This document shows, in pieces, positions 10,217 through 18,262 of a DNA stretch of 64,000 nt. The position numbers and the translations under genes are program-made. This DNA comes from CAXBDP01 sp041689935 (lineage in GTDB: Bacteria; Bacteroidota; Bacteroidia; Cytophagales; Cyclobacteriaceae): NCBI GenBank assembly GCA_041689935.1, contig JBDNFI010000037.1:5701-69700 (forward strand), written 5' to 3'. The notes beneath the pieces were generated by a model, which was not told the origin of the DNA, searched no databases, and saw only the letters and a program-made list of their open reading frames with translations. Numbering within the stretch: position 1 is the stretch's first letter; each line of letters begins with the position of its first letter.

Positions 10217-12946
10217 TTATTTGATGTTCATTCCACCAAAAGACGTTGTTGTTTTTTGTCTGTCTAAAACGCTTTGTTTAAAAATTCTTAAGCCCAAGTC
10301 TGCACGATAGCCGTGAATTTCGCTTACGTCAAGTGCATTCATAAAATTGATGATTTCTTCGCTTACTACTTGGCCTGGCACAAGCACTGGAAACCCGGGA
10401 GGATAGGGAATAACAAAAGTTGAAGCGACCAAAATTCGCCCGTTTTGTAAGGTAGCTAAGCAATCTTTCAAAGGAATGTACTCATAGTTCTCCTCCTTAT
10501 AAGCTAAGAAGTAGGCAGTACGTAAATCGCCTCCAGGTACGCCAGGCACCGCTTGAAATGAGTGGTGAAAAAAGCTAAAATCGGGTAAAGGAGGCACTAG
10601 TTTAGTTAGCGAATGAATGCGATTTTGGTGAATTTCCATTTCTTTATCATTCTTTCCCTTAAACTCTTCATCTAGCTCATCTGCTATTTTTAATAGGGCA
10701 TTTGTTAAATAGGTAATACTGCCTCTAGTGGTGCCTATATTGGTCATAAATAGAACAGTATTTCTAGAAGTTTTATTGATTTGGATTTTAAATTTATCCA
10801 TCAAATATTTATTCTTAAAGGTATCCCCATCCACGCCAGTTTTCCCAATGTGTAAGGTCACTTTGGTTGGATCTAGGACGAACTCGTCCATTTGCCAAGC
10901 ATCATCCATAAGGTTCCAACCTTCATTTCTGGTGTAGTATTCTTTAAGGCCTGTTTGTCGATATTTATCCGGAATAAAGTCATGTACCGTGAGGATGTCA
11001 AAGTATTTGCTTAGCTGAGGGGTGTCATTCACTTTAGCTCTGAGCACCATCGCCATTTCAATACTTTTTTCTACAAGTTCAAAACCTTCTAACTGTACTT
11101 GGCGCCTTCCTACATCCAATGAAGCTAACATTTGATAATTTGGAGAGGTTGATGTATGAGTCATATAGGCTTCTAAAAAAGTATTTTCACTTTTCCTTCT
11201 GAAGTCTTGATCCCATATATGAATCATGGAGCCTTGTCTAAAGCTGCTCAATGTTTTATGCGTACTTTGTGTGGCATACACGCGTATACGTACCTTATCG
11301 GGATCTGGCAGTAGGGAAACTTCATTTTCTTTTAAGTCTTTGCTGTACTCAATATACTTTTTTCGATAGGCACTGCTATTATATTTTTCATATAGCTTTT
11401 TGGCAACGTACATTCCCGTTCGCTGCCTATAATTTTTTGCAAATCCCGCAAAGGCAAACCAAGCTTCGTCCCACAAAAATATCATATCTGGTTTTATGGC
11501 CAATACCTCTTCCATCACGCGTTCTACATTATAGACCATCCCATCAAAAGTGCAATTGGTGAGCAATAGCATCTTCACTTTTTCTAATCTACCCGCTTTT
11601 TTTAGCTGCAATATTTTGTCCTTGATATGAGCCAAGGGCACAGCCCCATACATTGAATATTTTTCTATGGGATAAGAATCAAGATATACTGGATAGGCTC
11701 CTACCAAAACTAAGCCGTAGTGATGTGATTTATGACAATCTCTGTCAATAAGCACCACGTTTCCTGGTTCGATAAGCGCTTGCATCACTATTTTATTAGC
11801 TGTAGAAGTGCCATTGGTAACGAAATAGGTGTATTGCGAACCATAAGCATCTCTTGCCATTTCCTGTGCTCTTTTGATTGGTCCTGTAGGCTGCAGTAAG
11901 GAATCTAGTCCTCCTGTAGTAGCGGATGTTTCTGCCAAAAACATATTCCTGCCATAAAATTCTCCGAAGTCATTAATCCACCTTGATTTGAAAACTGAAT
12001 TCCCTCTTGAAATGGGCATGGCATGAAAAATACCCGTTGGCCTTTTGCTGTACTCTACTAAAGCAGAAAAGAAGGGAGTTTCAAAACGTTCAGCAATTCC
12101 TCTTAAAATAGTAAGATGAAGTTCCTGTATATCTTCCGTTTGGTAAAAAATTCTTCGAAAGCGTTTTATGGTACTGTCTTTAAGATGACCCAGTGAAGTA
12201 TCTGTCACATAGTAGGTGTCCAATTCTGGTCTAAACCCGTGAATCAAGTCACCTAACAATGGGCCAAGGTCTACCTCAGATTTAGATGAATAATCAAACT
12301 TGGTTACTTGCTGAATGTAAGGCTTTATAAGCGAAGAAATTTCTTTTGAGTAATATGGTGTAGCATATCTTACTACGACGGCTTGTATTTTATTGTTGAA
12401 ATGTAGGGCAATCATCGCATCCTGAAAAGAACGCTGTACCACCACTCCATACGTAAATTTGTCATTTGCTAAGCGTAATGACATGAATTTATGTTTTAAT
12501 GCATGCTCATCTTTTTCGGAAATATCATCTATATAGAGTACCTCAAAATGATTTTTTCGCACATTATTTTGCAGATCATGCTCTTCCAGAGGTTCTATAT
12601 TTTGTTCATCAACATCCATATAATCTGGATTGCTTTTGAAACTATCGCCTACTAATTCTTTGGTAGTATCGGCTACTATATGCGCTAGGGAAGTATGTTC
12701 ATCTTTAGAAAGCACATTTTCTAATTTTAATATTCGCCCTATTCCTGGTAAAGCAAAATAACTTTCAACGCCTTTTAGATCTTTAATTAAGCCTTTTACT
12801 GCTTCTCTATGCTTTTTTTCATTTATGGAGCCATGATTACAACGAGCCAATTCTGCACTTTCAATTTTCAACTTATTCCAATAGTCAACTCGTAATTGAC
12901 TTATGTTGTAGTAAGGTGAAGTCTTTGATTTTTTTTTATTTGACAT
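10217..12946 (-). CDS. PLP-dependent decarboxylase, Orn/Lys/Arg family, with long N-terminal extension
   Basis: Fold-type I PLP enzyme of the OKR decarboxylase family, which turns basic amino acids into amines such as putrescine, cadaverine or agmatine. Family motifs: DRDCHKSHHYGL (cofactor-stacking His region), LLTNCTFDGMVYNV, FLWDEAWFAFAGF (PLP-pyridine Asp) and STHKTLSSFRQGS with the Schiff-base lysine near residue 564. The C-terminal part (PGVPGGDLR..., PYPPGFPVLVPGQ) also matches. The N-terminal ~300 residues exceed the usual wing domain; residues ~130-200 (VLYIDDISEKDE...) look receiver-like. Neighbouring ligase, hydrolase and transaminase genes suggest its product feeds the same pathway. 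It could instead act on an acylated amino acid. Confidence 0.88.
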   Translation of the reverse strand: MSNKKKSKTSPYYNISQLRVDYWNKLKIESAELARCNHGSINEKKHREAVKGLIKDLKGVESYFALPGIGRILKLENVLSKDEHTSLAHIVADTTKELVGDSFKSNPDYMDVDEQNIEPLEEHDLQNNVRKNHFEVLYIDDISEKDEHALKHKFMSLRLANDKFTYGVVVQRSFQDAMIALHFNNKIQAVVVRYATPYYSKEISSLIKPYIQQVTKFDYSSKSEVDLGPLLGDLIHGFRPELDTYYVTDTSLGHLKDSTIKRFRRIFYQTEDIQELHLTILRGIAERFETPFFSALVEYSKRPTGIFHAMPISRGNSVFKSRWINDFGEFYGRNMFLAETSATTGGLDSLLQPTGPIKRAQEMARDAYGSQYTYFVTNGTSTANKIVMQALIEPGNVVLIDRDCHKSHHYGLVLVGAYPVYLDSYPIEKYSMYGAVPLAHIKDKILQLKKAGRLEKVKMLLLTNCTFDGMVYNVERVMEEVLAIKPDMIFLWDEAWFAFAGFAKNYRQRTGMYVAKKLYEKYNSSAYRKKYIEYSKDLKENEVSLLPDPDKVRIRVYATQSTHKTLSSFRQGSMIHIWDQDFRRKSENTFLEAYMTHTSTSPNYQMLASLDVGRRQVQLEGFELVEKSIEMAMVLRAKVNDTPQLSKYFDILTVHDFIPDKYRQTGLKEYYTRNEGWNLMDDAWQMDEFVLDPTKVTLHIGKTGVDGDTFKNKYLMDKFKIQINKTSRNTVLFMTNIGTTRGSITYLTNALLKIADELDEEFKGKNDKEMEIHQNRIHSLTKLVPPLPDFSFFHHSFQAVPGVPGGDLRTAYFLAYKEENYEYIPLKDCLATLQNGRILVASTFVIPYPPGFPVLVPGQVVSEEIINFMNALDVSEIHGYRADLGLRIFKQSVLDRQKTTTSFGGMNIK

Positions 12947-13129
12947 CGAAGTGATTTTAGGTTATCAATAATCCATAAAAGATGGTGAAGAAAAACTGAA
13001 AAACAGTTAGGTACTGAAGAAGAAAGAAGAGGTGATATAATATGCCCTAGTATATCAAAGCAGCTCTACTTAAGTAGGAAATTAAAAAGATCATGAAATT
13101 AAACGAAGCCCATGATCCAAGCAATTTGT

Positions 13130-13540
13130 CTAATTTTTTGAATACAAAGCCAATTTATTTCCTTGAGAATCAATAAAAATAGCGAAGTAGCCTGATTCTT
13201 CTGATATCAAGGTTTTTGGCATGATTACACGACCTCCCGCTGGCTCCACCTGATCAAGGACTAAACTTAAGTTATTGCCAGCATAGAGATAAATCAACGG
13301 CCCGGTATCACTGGGTATATACCCTGGTCCTGCTACTACCGCGCCACCGATTCCTTTAGTGGTTGGGAAAAATGCCATAGCGTTGGCCGCTATAATATTT
13401 TGCTCCATGGCAATCGCAAAAATTCTTTGATAAAACTGCACAGCTTGCTGAAAATCGATTGCGGGTATTTCGAACCAGCTCACGTAATCTATTCTGGATG
13501 CTGCTTTCTTGTTTTTTTTTCCTGCACTTACATCGCCCAT
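13130..13540 (-). CDS. VOC-family (glyoxalase/bleomycin-resistance fold) protein
   Basis: A 136-residue single-domain vicinal-oxygen-chelate protein: SWFEIPAIDFQQAVQFYQ at the start and GYFAIFIDSQGNKLALYSKN at the end are the usual paired beta-alpha-beta-beta-beta modules. Such proteins bind a metal or small ligand and range from isomerases to binding proteins. The gene lies 11 bases after the amidase gene and 183 before the decarboxylase, within the minus-strand pathway run, so a role on one of its intermediates is possible. The N-terminal ~15 residues are Lys-rich and probably disordered. It contains one CCTCCCGC octamer (13233-13240). No function can be assigned. Confidence 0.8.
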   Translation of the reverse strand: MGDVSAGKKNKKAASRIDYVSWFEIPAIDFQQAVQFYQRIFAIAMEQNIIAANAMAFFPTTKGIGGAVVAGPGYIPSDTGPLIYLYAGNNLSLVLDQVEPAGGRVIMPKTLISEESGYFAIFIDSQGNKLALYSKN

Positions 13541-13551
13541 TTTTTTATTAT

Positions 13552-14487
13552 TTAGATTAAATGATCGCCTTTATAATGTGTGGTGGAATCTGGACGCTCT
13601 ACAGCATCTTCCTTCATTATTAATTCTGATAACTTCGCAAGTCGGGTAGGTTTTATCAGTGGTCCAAGAGAATCTAGATAGGGATGTGGGACATTAGGTT
13701 GATATATACTGAATTGCCCCAAATGATCTCTAAAACTTTTAAGTGGTTGACCCAGTCGGAGTATACCCAATTCACGACTTCTTTGGACACGATCAATATT
13801 TAATTCTAATGGAATGATTTCTTCTGTTCCTTCAGATTGGTAGATTACTCTTCCATCGGGTCCACAGATAATAGATTTGCCACAACCACCGGTATCCAAC
13901 CCATTGATGTCAAAGAAATAACACTGGTTTATAGATGCCATTGCTCTTACGATCGATAATTCTATGTCCCGATCGATTGTTCCTGATAACGTTGGGTGCA
14001 TGATTACTTCTGCTCCCATCACAGCTAGGGTTCGAATGGTTTCTGGAAACCACATGTCATAACAAATGGATACTCCAAATTTAGCCACTCCTGGAACATC
14101 AAAAACACAGAATTCTTCGCCGGGAGTTACCCCTACTTCATAGGGATAAAAAGGAAACATTTTTCTATAACGAGTGACAATTTCACCTTCAGGATTAATA
14201 ACTGTGGCAGTATTATAAATCTTATCATCACTTTTCTCAAAAATAGAACCTGGTAATAACCAAATGCCATATTGTTTTGCTTTGGCTTGCATTTCTGCTT
14301 CAAAATTATTTGGGATGACTTGTGCGGTATGTGTCAATGGCCCAAAAGCACATAACTCACTAAACATAATCATTTCTACCCAAGGATAAAGATTCATCGT
14401 AATATCAATCTTTAGCTTCATCATTTCTACGTTTGAAACAATGGCTGATACTTTCATCTGAATTCCTGCAATGGCGAATGGTTTCAT
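13552..14487 (-). CDS. Carbon-nitrogen hydrolase (nitrilase-superfamily amidase)
   Basis: Hydrolyses a C-N bond, typically an amide, to a carboxylic acid and ammonia or an amine. The Glu-Lys-Cys triad is visible: Glu44 (FSELCAFG), Lys109 (RYRKMFPF) and Cys142 (SICYDMWFPE). Its 311 residues match single-domain amidases. Relatives include N-carbamoylputrescine amidase, omega-amidase, formamidase and 5-aminovaleramidase. The start codon overlaps the upstream aminotransferase stop by 4 bases, which couples the two. With a GabT-like transaminase and a semialdehyde dehydrogenase in the same run, the set resembles the 5-aminovaleramide to glutarate route (DavA-DavT-DavD) or an analogous GABA route. 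That comparison is inference. Confidence 0.88.
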   Translation of the reverse strand: MKPFAIAGIQMKVSAIVSNVEMMKLKIDITMNLYPWVEMIMFSELCAFGPLTHTAQVIPNNFEAEMQAKAKQYGIWLLPGSIFEKSDDKIYNTATVINPEGEIVTRYRKMFPFYPYEVGVTPGEEFCVFDVPGVAKFGVSICYDMWFPETIRTLAVMGAEVIMHPTLSGTIDRDIELSIVRAMASINQCYFFDINGLDTGGCGKSIICGPDGRVIYQSEGTEEIIPLELNIDRVQRSRELGILRLGQPLKSFRDHLGQFSIYQPNVPHPYLDSLGPLIKPTRLAKLSELIMKEDAVERPDSTTHYKGDHLI

Positions 14488-15800
14488 ATATTTTTTATGG
14501 CTTTAATTATTTCTATCTCCAAAATGGATAATCCTTTTTTTAATTCTTCGTCTGTAATCACCAAAGGAGATAAAATACGAAGCACGTTTTTATAGGTGCC
14601 GGCACTTAATACTATTAATCCATTTTCGATGCAACCCTTTACAATCTCTGAGCATATTTCAGAATTTGGCTGTGTAGGATCGCCATTTTTAACAAATTCA
14701 ATCCCAATCATAGCTCCAAGTCCTCTCACATCCCCTATCTCTGGATGCTGTTTCATTAAATTATGTAGCCGTGCTTTGATTGTGTGACCGACTGCAACCG
14801 CTTTTTCATTGAGGTTAATATCTTTCATGTATTTAATCGTAGCAGAAGCGGCAACACAACAAATGGGGCTTCCAATATAAGTGCCTCCAATAGAACCAAC
14901 AGCAGCAGCATCCATCACTTCGGCACGACCCACCACAGCTGCGATGGGTAAGCCAGAGCCCATAGATTTTGCATACGTGCTGATGTCTGGTATTACGCCA
15001 TAATGTTGCCAACTTGCCCAATGGCCTGTACGACAAAATCCGCTTTGCACCTCATCCATAATCAGCACGATTCCATGCAAGTCGCAGAATTCCCTTAATC
15101 CTTCAAGGTATTTTTGAGGTACAAGATTAAATCCTCCCTCACCTTGAATAGGCTCAATAATAACGGCAGCAACGCTCTTGACATCTACGAGGTTTAGAGC
15201 ACTTTCGTGAAGTCTTTTTAGTTCGTCATCTACAAATTGTTCCAAGTCTCGCATTCCGCCATATCGGTAAAAATTTGGGAAAGGAAGGCGATATACTTCT
15301 GGTGCAAATGGTCCACAATCGTACTTATAACTCACCTTGCTGGTTAAAGCCATGGCCATCATCGTCCGGCCGTGATAAGCATCTGTGTAACAAAGTATAG
15401 CAGGCCGTTTGGTGGCTTGTCGTGCTATTTTTATTGCGTTTTCTACCGCTTCTGCACCTGTGGTCACCAACATGGTTTTGGTTTTTTCACCATGAGGCAA
15501 GATCTCAGCAAGTTCTTCACATAATTCTATGTAAGGCTCATAGGTGACCACATTAAAGCTAGTATGGAGATACTTTCCTGCTTGTACACGTATGGCTTCA
15601 ACTACTGGTTCTGGACAATGGCCTGCATTTACAACGCCTATACCTCCCGCAAAATCAATAAGTTCTCGGCCATCTACATCAATAATTATAGCTCCTTTGG
15701 CCTCCTTTACGGTAGCAGTGTTAAAAACGCCAACACCATTTGCTACAGCATTTTTTCTTCTATCAAAAAGTTCTTCTGATTTTGTTAAATTCTTTATCAT
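14484..15800 (-). CDS. Class III aminotransferase, GABA/omega-amino-acid type
   Basis: PLP-dependent omega-aminotransferase that moves a terminal amino group to a keto acid, giving a semialdehyde. The 438 residues show GGIGVVNAGHCPEPVVEAI, the phosphate-contact TTGAEAVENA (113-122), AYHGRT, the EPIQGEGGF stretch, MDEVQSGFCRTG with the pyridine-nitrogen Asp249, and the Schiff-base Lys278 in STYAKSMGSGLP. It most resembles 4-aminobutyrate aminotransferases; related enzymes take 5-aminovalerate, ornithine or polyamines. It is first in the minus-strand run, with a ~1.4-kb gene-poor region upstream that should hold the promoter. The best -7-like match is TAATTTTG (reverse of 15894-15901), without a good -33 element. 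Confidence 0.9.
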   Translation of the reverse strand: MIKNLTKSEELFDRRKNAVANGVGVFNTATVKEAKGAIIIDVDGRELIDFAGGIGVVNAGHCPEPVVEAIRVQAGKYLHTSFNVVTYEPYIELCEELAEILPHGEKTKTMLVTTGAEAVENAIKIARQATKRPAILCYTDAYHGRTMMAMALTSKVSYKYDCGPFAPEVYRLPFPNFYRYGGMRDLEQFVDDELKRLHESALNLVDVKSVAAVIIEPIQGEGGFNLVPQKYLEGLREFCDLHGIVLIMDEVQSGFCRTGHWASWQHYGVIPDISTYAKSMGSGLPIAAVVGRAEVMDAAAVGSIGGTYIGSPICCVAASATIKYMKDINLNEKAVAVGHTIKARLHNLMKQHPEIGDVRGLGAMIGIEFVKNGDPTQPNSEICSEIVKGCIENGLIVLSAGTYKNVLRILSPLVITDEELKKGLSILEIEIIKAIKNI

Positions 15801-16639
15801 ACTTAGGGTTGAGTTTACATAATATACGGATTAAAACGATACCCACACTATTTTTTCTTTGTTTTCATGGAATTTAATGTGGTGAATTGAAATCAAAATT
15901 AGTATAATTTGACTTCTAATTTTGACGCTAATTTATTGATAATCAGATAATAAAATTGCACTTTAATTGATTTTTTATTTACTATTTAGCTAACAGTTAC
16001 AGTGGATAGTTTTTTATAATCATTGATGAATAAAAGCAAGCTTGTCATAAATCTCCTTATTGCCGGCATTTTATTTCTCTTGAAAAGGCTTATTTCTTGT
16101 TAGAAAACCATCTATGATAAAGCGCTTCATTTGATAAAAATGAGTCAAAATGATTGTTCAATTTTAGGTGAAAAATTTCCCAGACATCCAATTTCATTTT
16201 AGGTTAAGTAAAATCTGGCGGGATTAGCTCAAAAATAAGCAGGTAAATATTAAAACCCCTTTTTGACCAGCTTTGTTGGAATAAAAATTACTTTGATTAA
16301 AAAAAAATAGAATTAAAAAAGATCGTCTATTGGAAAGTAGACTACCTATAATTGTTATTACAAAAAGATATCCACGAATTCAAAAAACTGATATACAGTA
16401 GTTTAATTTTATTTTTTCTTTTAAGCCTGGGCGGTGAAAATGGATAATTGATCCGCTGTATGGTCTTGCAGATAAACAGGTGATGGTATGCTATGAATTT
16501 TTGCATGGGCGTGCTCAAAAGAAATCCATCGTCTCTATGGGGTGACTGAAATTCGAGTGTCTATGCTAAAGCAATTCTTTTTTTGGAAAAGTGTAGCCAA
16601 AGGGCTTTTAGTAGTTCTTTTGGAGTTTGACGGAGTGTT
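15801..16639. other. Gene-poor region upstream of the pathway operon
   Basis: AT-rich stretch without a credible gene. It presumably carries the promoter of the minus-strand operon that starts at 15800. An open frame of about 34 codons on the plus strand ending at TGA 16543-16545 has protein-like composition (IIDPLYGLADKQVMVCYEF) and may be a remnant of an unrecognised gene. Nothing else in this stretch is interpretable. Confidence 0.5.
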
Positions 16640-16950
16640 TCAAATTTTCGAATTAAGCCCAAATCTCATCACCGCTGGGTTGTCCCCATCATCGGCATCT
16701 TTCAGGGCATCATATAGCTGGATGTCAATATTTTTTTAGATTTTCAAGCAAAGTATTTTTTTCTACACCATGTAGATAATTGAGACCTTCTTGGGTAGTG
16801 GCTGTATAAGAGTAGTCGGAAGGGCTGCCATAGGTAGGGATATTATAATGGTAGCAAAAGAATAGCTTTAGAAATTCATCTGCTTTGTCGGGTCGTCCAT
16901 GTTTTAAATTTGGGTGGCCAAATATTTTTCCATTTTTATTCTCCGCCTGA
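16640..16950 (-). pseudogene. 3' remnant of a 6-bladed beta-propeller lipoprotein gene
   Basis: Read on the minus strand, this stretch encodes a close relative of the last ~105 residues of the intact lipoprotein gene at 18263-19498. NGKIFGHPNLKHG, TTQEGLNYLHGVEKNTLLE and DALKDADDGDNPAVMRF align with GQIFSHHNLKHG, STQEGLDYLHRKEKDTFLE and NTLKDAKDGDNPVVMRF of that gene. A frameshift in an A7 run (T7 on the plus strand, 16732-16738) separates the last block, and no start codon or upstream frame remains. The matching 5' part of such a gene lies at about 17700-18209, beyond the fasciclin gene. Recognised by direct comparison within the window. Confidence 0.85.
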
Positions 16951-17078
16951 TTCTGGTTTCTTAAAGAAGGTAATATTCCCAGATTTCAATACTGGCATGT
17001 ATGAAAGATATAGACGGCGAAAAATATACTTTTCACAACCCCTAGAAACGTTACTTGGGTGGATATACTTTAATCAAA

Positions 17079-17127
17079 AAAAATTGTTAGACATTTTTTT
17101 CTTCTTGAAAAATATCTAACAATTTTT
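17079..17127. repeat. Imperfect inverted repeat beside the fasciclin gene
   Basis: TTGTTAGA and TCTAACAA, flanked by complementary T- and A-runs, form an inverted repeat with arms of about 17 bases around a short spacer. It lies between the lipoprotein-gene remnant and the fasciclin terminator. It may be a second terminator or the edge of an inserted segment. Confidence 0.5.
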
Positions 17128-17134
17128 AGCTAAT

Positions 17135-17154
17135 AAAAAAGAACCGTGCGGTTC
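17135..17154 (-). terminator. Intrinsic terminator of the fasciclin gene
   Basis: GAACCG/CGGTTC hairpin (17141-17154; the usable stem is GAACC/GGTTC) with an A6 run on the plus strand at 17135-17140, which is a U-tract in the minus-strand transcript. It lies about 35 bases past the fasciclin stop codon. Confidence 0.65.
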
Positions 17155-17187
17155 ATTTAATAAACGATACCGCAAGGTTAATCCAAA

Positions 17188-17595
17188 TTACTTAGGCATG
17201 ATCACGGAATCAATCACGTGAATGACGCCATTTGATGCTTCAAGGTCTGCCGTTGTTACTGTTGCAGTTTCTACCTTTACACCGTCTCCAATTGTAACTG
17301 TTACTTCTTGACCGTTTACAGTCGCCGCTTTTTGTCCGTCGGATAAATCGGCAGACATTACTTTACCAGCTACTACATGATAAGTTAGAATAGCTGCAAG
17401 TTTTTCTTTGTTTTCAGGCTTTAAAAGTTCTTCTACCGTACCTGCTGGTAATTTTGCAAATGCTTCGTTAGTCGGAGCAAACACCGTGAACGGACCATCA
17501 CCGCTAAGTGTTTCGGCTAAACCTGCAGCTACAACCGCAGCTACTAGTGTGGTAAAATTTGTGTTTTCTGATGCAATCTCTACGATATTTTTCAT
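17188..17595 (-). CDS. Single fasciclin (FAS1) domain protein
   Basis: A 135-residue protein made of one FAS1 domain: the FTVFAPTNEAFAKLP block (near residues 36-50), the YHVV block and the C-terminal NGVIHVIDSVIMPK. FAS1 domains usually mediate adhesion outside the cell, yet no signal peptide or lipobox precedes the domain. It begins MKNIVEIASENTNFTTL, so it is either cytoplasmic or exported by another route. It has its own terminator hairpin (17135-17154). It lies between two pieces of a broken propeller-lipoprotein gene, with the middle of that gene absent, which suggests it arrived by insertion or replacement. It looks intact. Confidence 0.9.
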   Translation of the reverse strand: MKNIVEIASENTNFTTLVAAVVAAGLAETLSGDGPFTVFAPTNEAFAKLPAGTVEELLKPENKEKLAAILTYHVVAGKVMSADLSDGQKAATVNGQEVTVTIGDGVKVETATVTTADLEASNGVIHVIDSVIMPK

Positions 17596-17699
17596 TGTAT
17601 ATTTATTTATGTTATTTCTCTATTGTAACAAGGTGAATCACGTATTGTTTAAATAAATTTTAAATAAAGCATAGAATCGATCTTGCCAGTGGAACGGTG

Positions 17700-18209
17700 C
17701 TATCGAAAAAAACAATGATTCTGAATACGTTAGGTAATATTGCCCAAATACCTCAATCTTACTTTTTGAATAAATTTAGGGTCTGATCATATTAAGTAAA
17801 GGATTGAAATACAGGAGAATAAATAATGATTGAATTGCGTATTGGGTGTATATCAAAATCTTCAATTTTTTTGTATTCTTCGGGATCAACCTTTTCCTAC
17901 CGTTCCAAGAAATTTTACTTTAGTATCATAAGCGACTAACAGCTGCTTATTTTAATGTAATGTAATTTTACCATAAATGTGTAATATTTTCTTCGTGTCA
18001 CTTAGATAGAATTTATCTGCTCCTTTTAGCTTAATATAACTCACGTCCTCCAGCAAACTACGGATAGAAAGGAGGCTATCTGTTTTGGTGTAGTTGCTTA
18101 TATCTATTATTTCAGAGGTGTTTTCATCTTGCTGTTGGCTCTTGCAGCCAAGGCCGAGAAATAGTGCTAATACAGATAGAATACCTATGAAGTTTTTCAT
18201 TTTTCGCAT
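17700..18209 (-). pseudogene. 5' remnant of a 6-bladed beta-propeller lipoprotein gene
   Basis: It starts with an intact 85-codon frame (17952-18209): lipoprotein signal peptide ending LFLGLGCKSQ, then IIDISNYTKTDSLLSIRSL, nearly identical to residues ~40-58 of the intact paralogue (18263-19498). After the first stop, similarity continues through further stops and frame changes: LVAYDTKVKFLGTVGKG, then EEYKKIEDFDIHPIRNSIIIYS and YDQTLNLFKKVRL, matching paralogue residues ~105-165. The gene is therefore dead beyond residue 85, although a short secreted lipopeptide could still be made. The lower boundary is approximate, where similarity fades. The probable 3' part is at 16640-16950. Confidence 0.85.
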
Positions 18210-18262
18210 AAATTAAGTTTTCAGCACAAAATGTTAAGCATTTATAAACCATTTACACGTAG

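Noticed and set aside
10397..10404. CCGGGAGG near-match to the octamer
   Set aside because: One mismatch at the first base; not counted, as with ACGGGAGG near 58623, CCTCCCGA near 23502 and CCTCCCAC near 20330.
15894..15901. TAATTTTG (minus strand) as promoter of the seven-gene run
   Set aside because: Matches the -7 consensus but has no -33 TTTG at accepted spacing; in AT-rich DNA this match alone is expected by chance.
16542..16739. 65-codon plus-strand frame
   Set aside because: Its upper part is antisense to the lipoprotein-gene remnant, whose minus-strand translation aligns with the intact paralogue.
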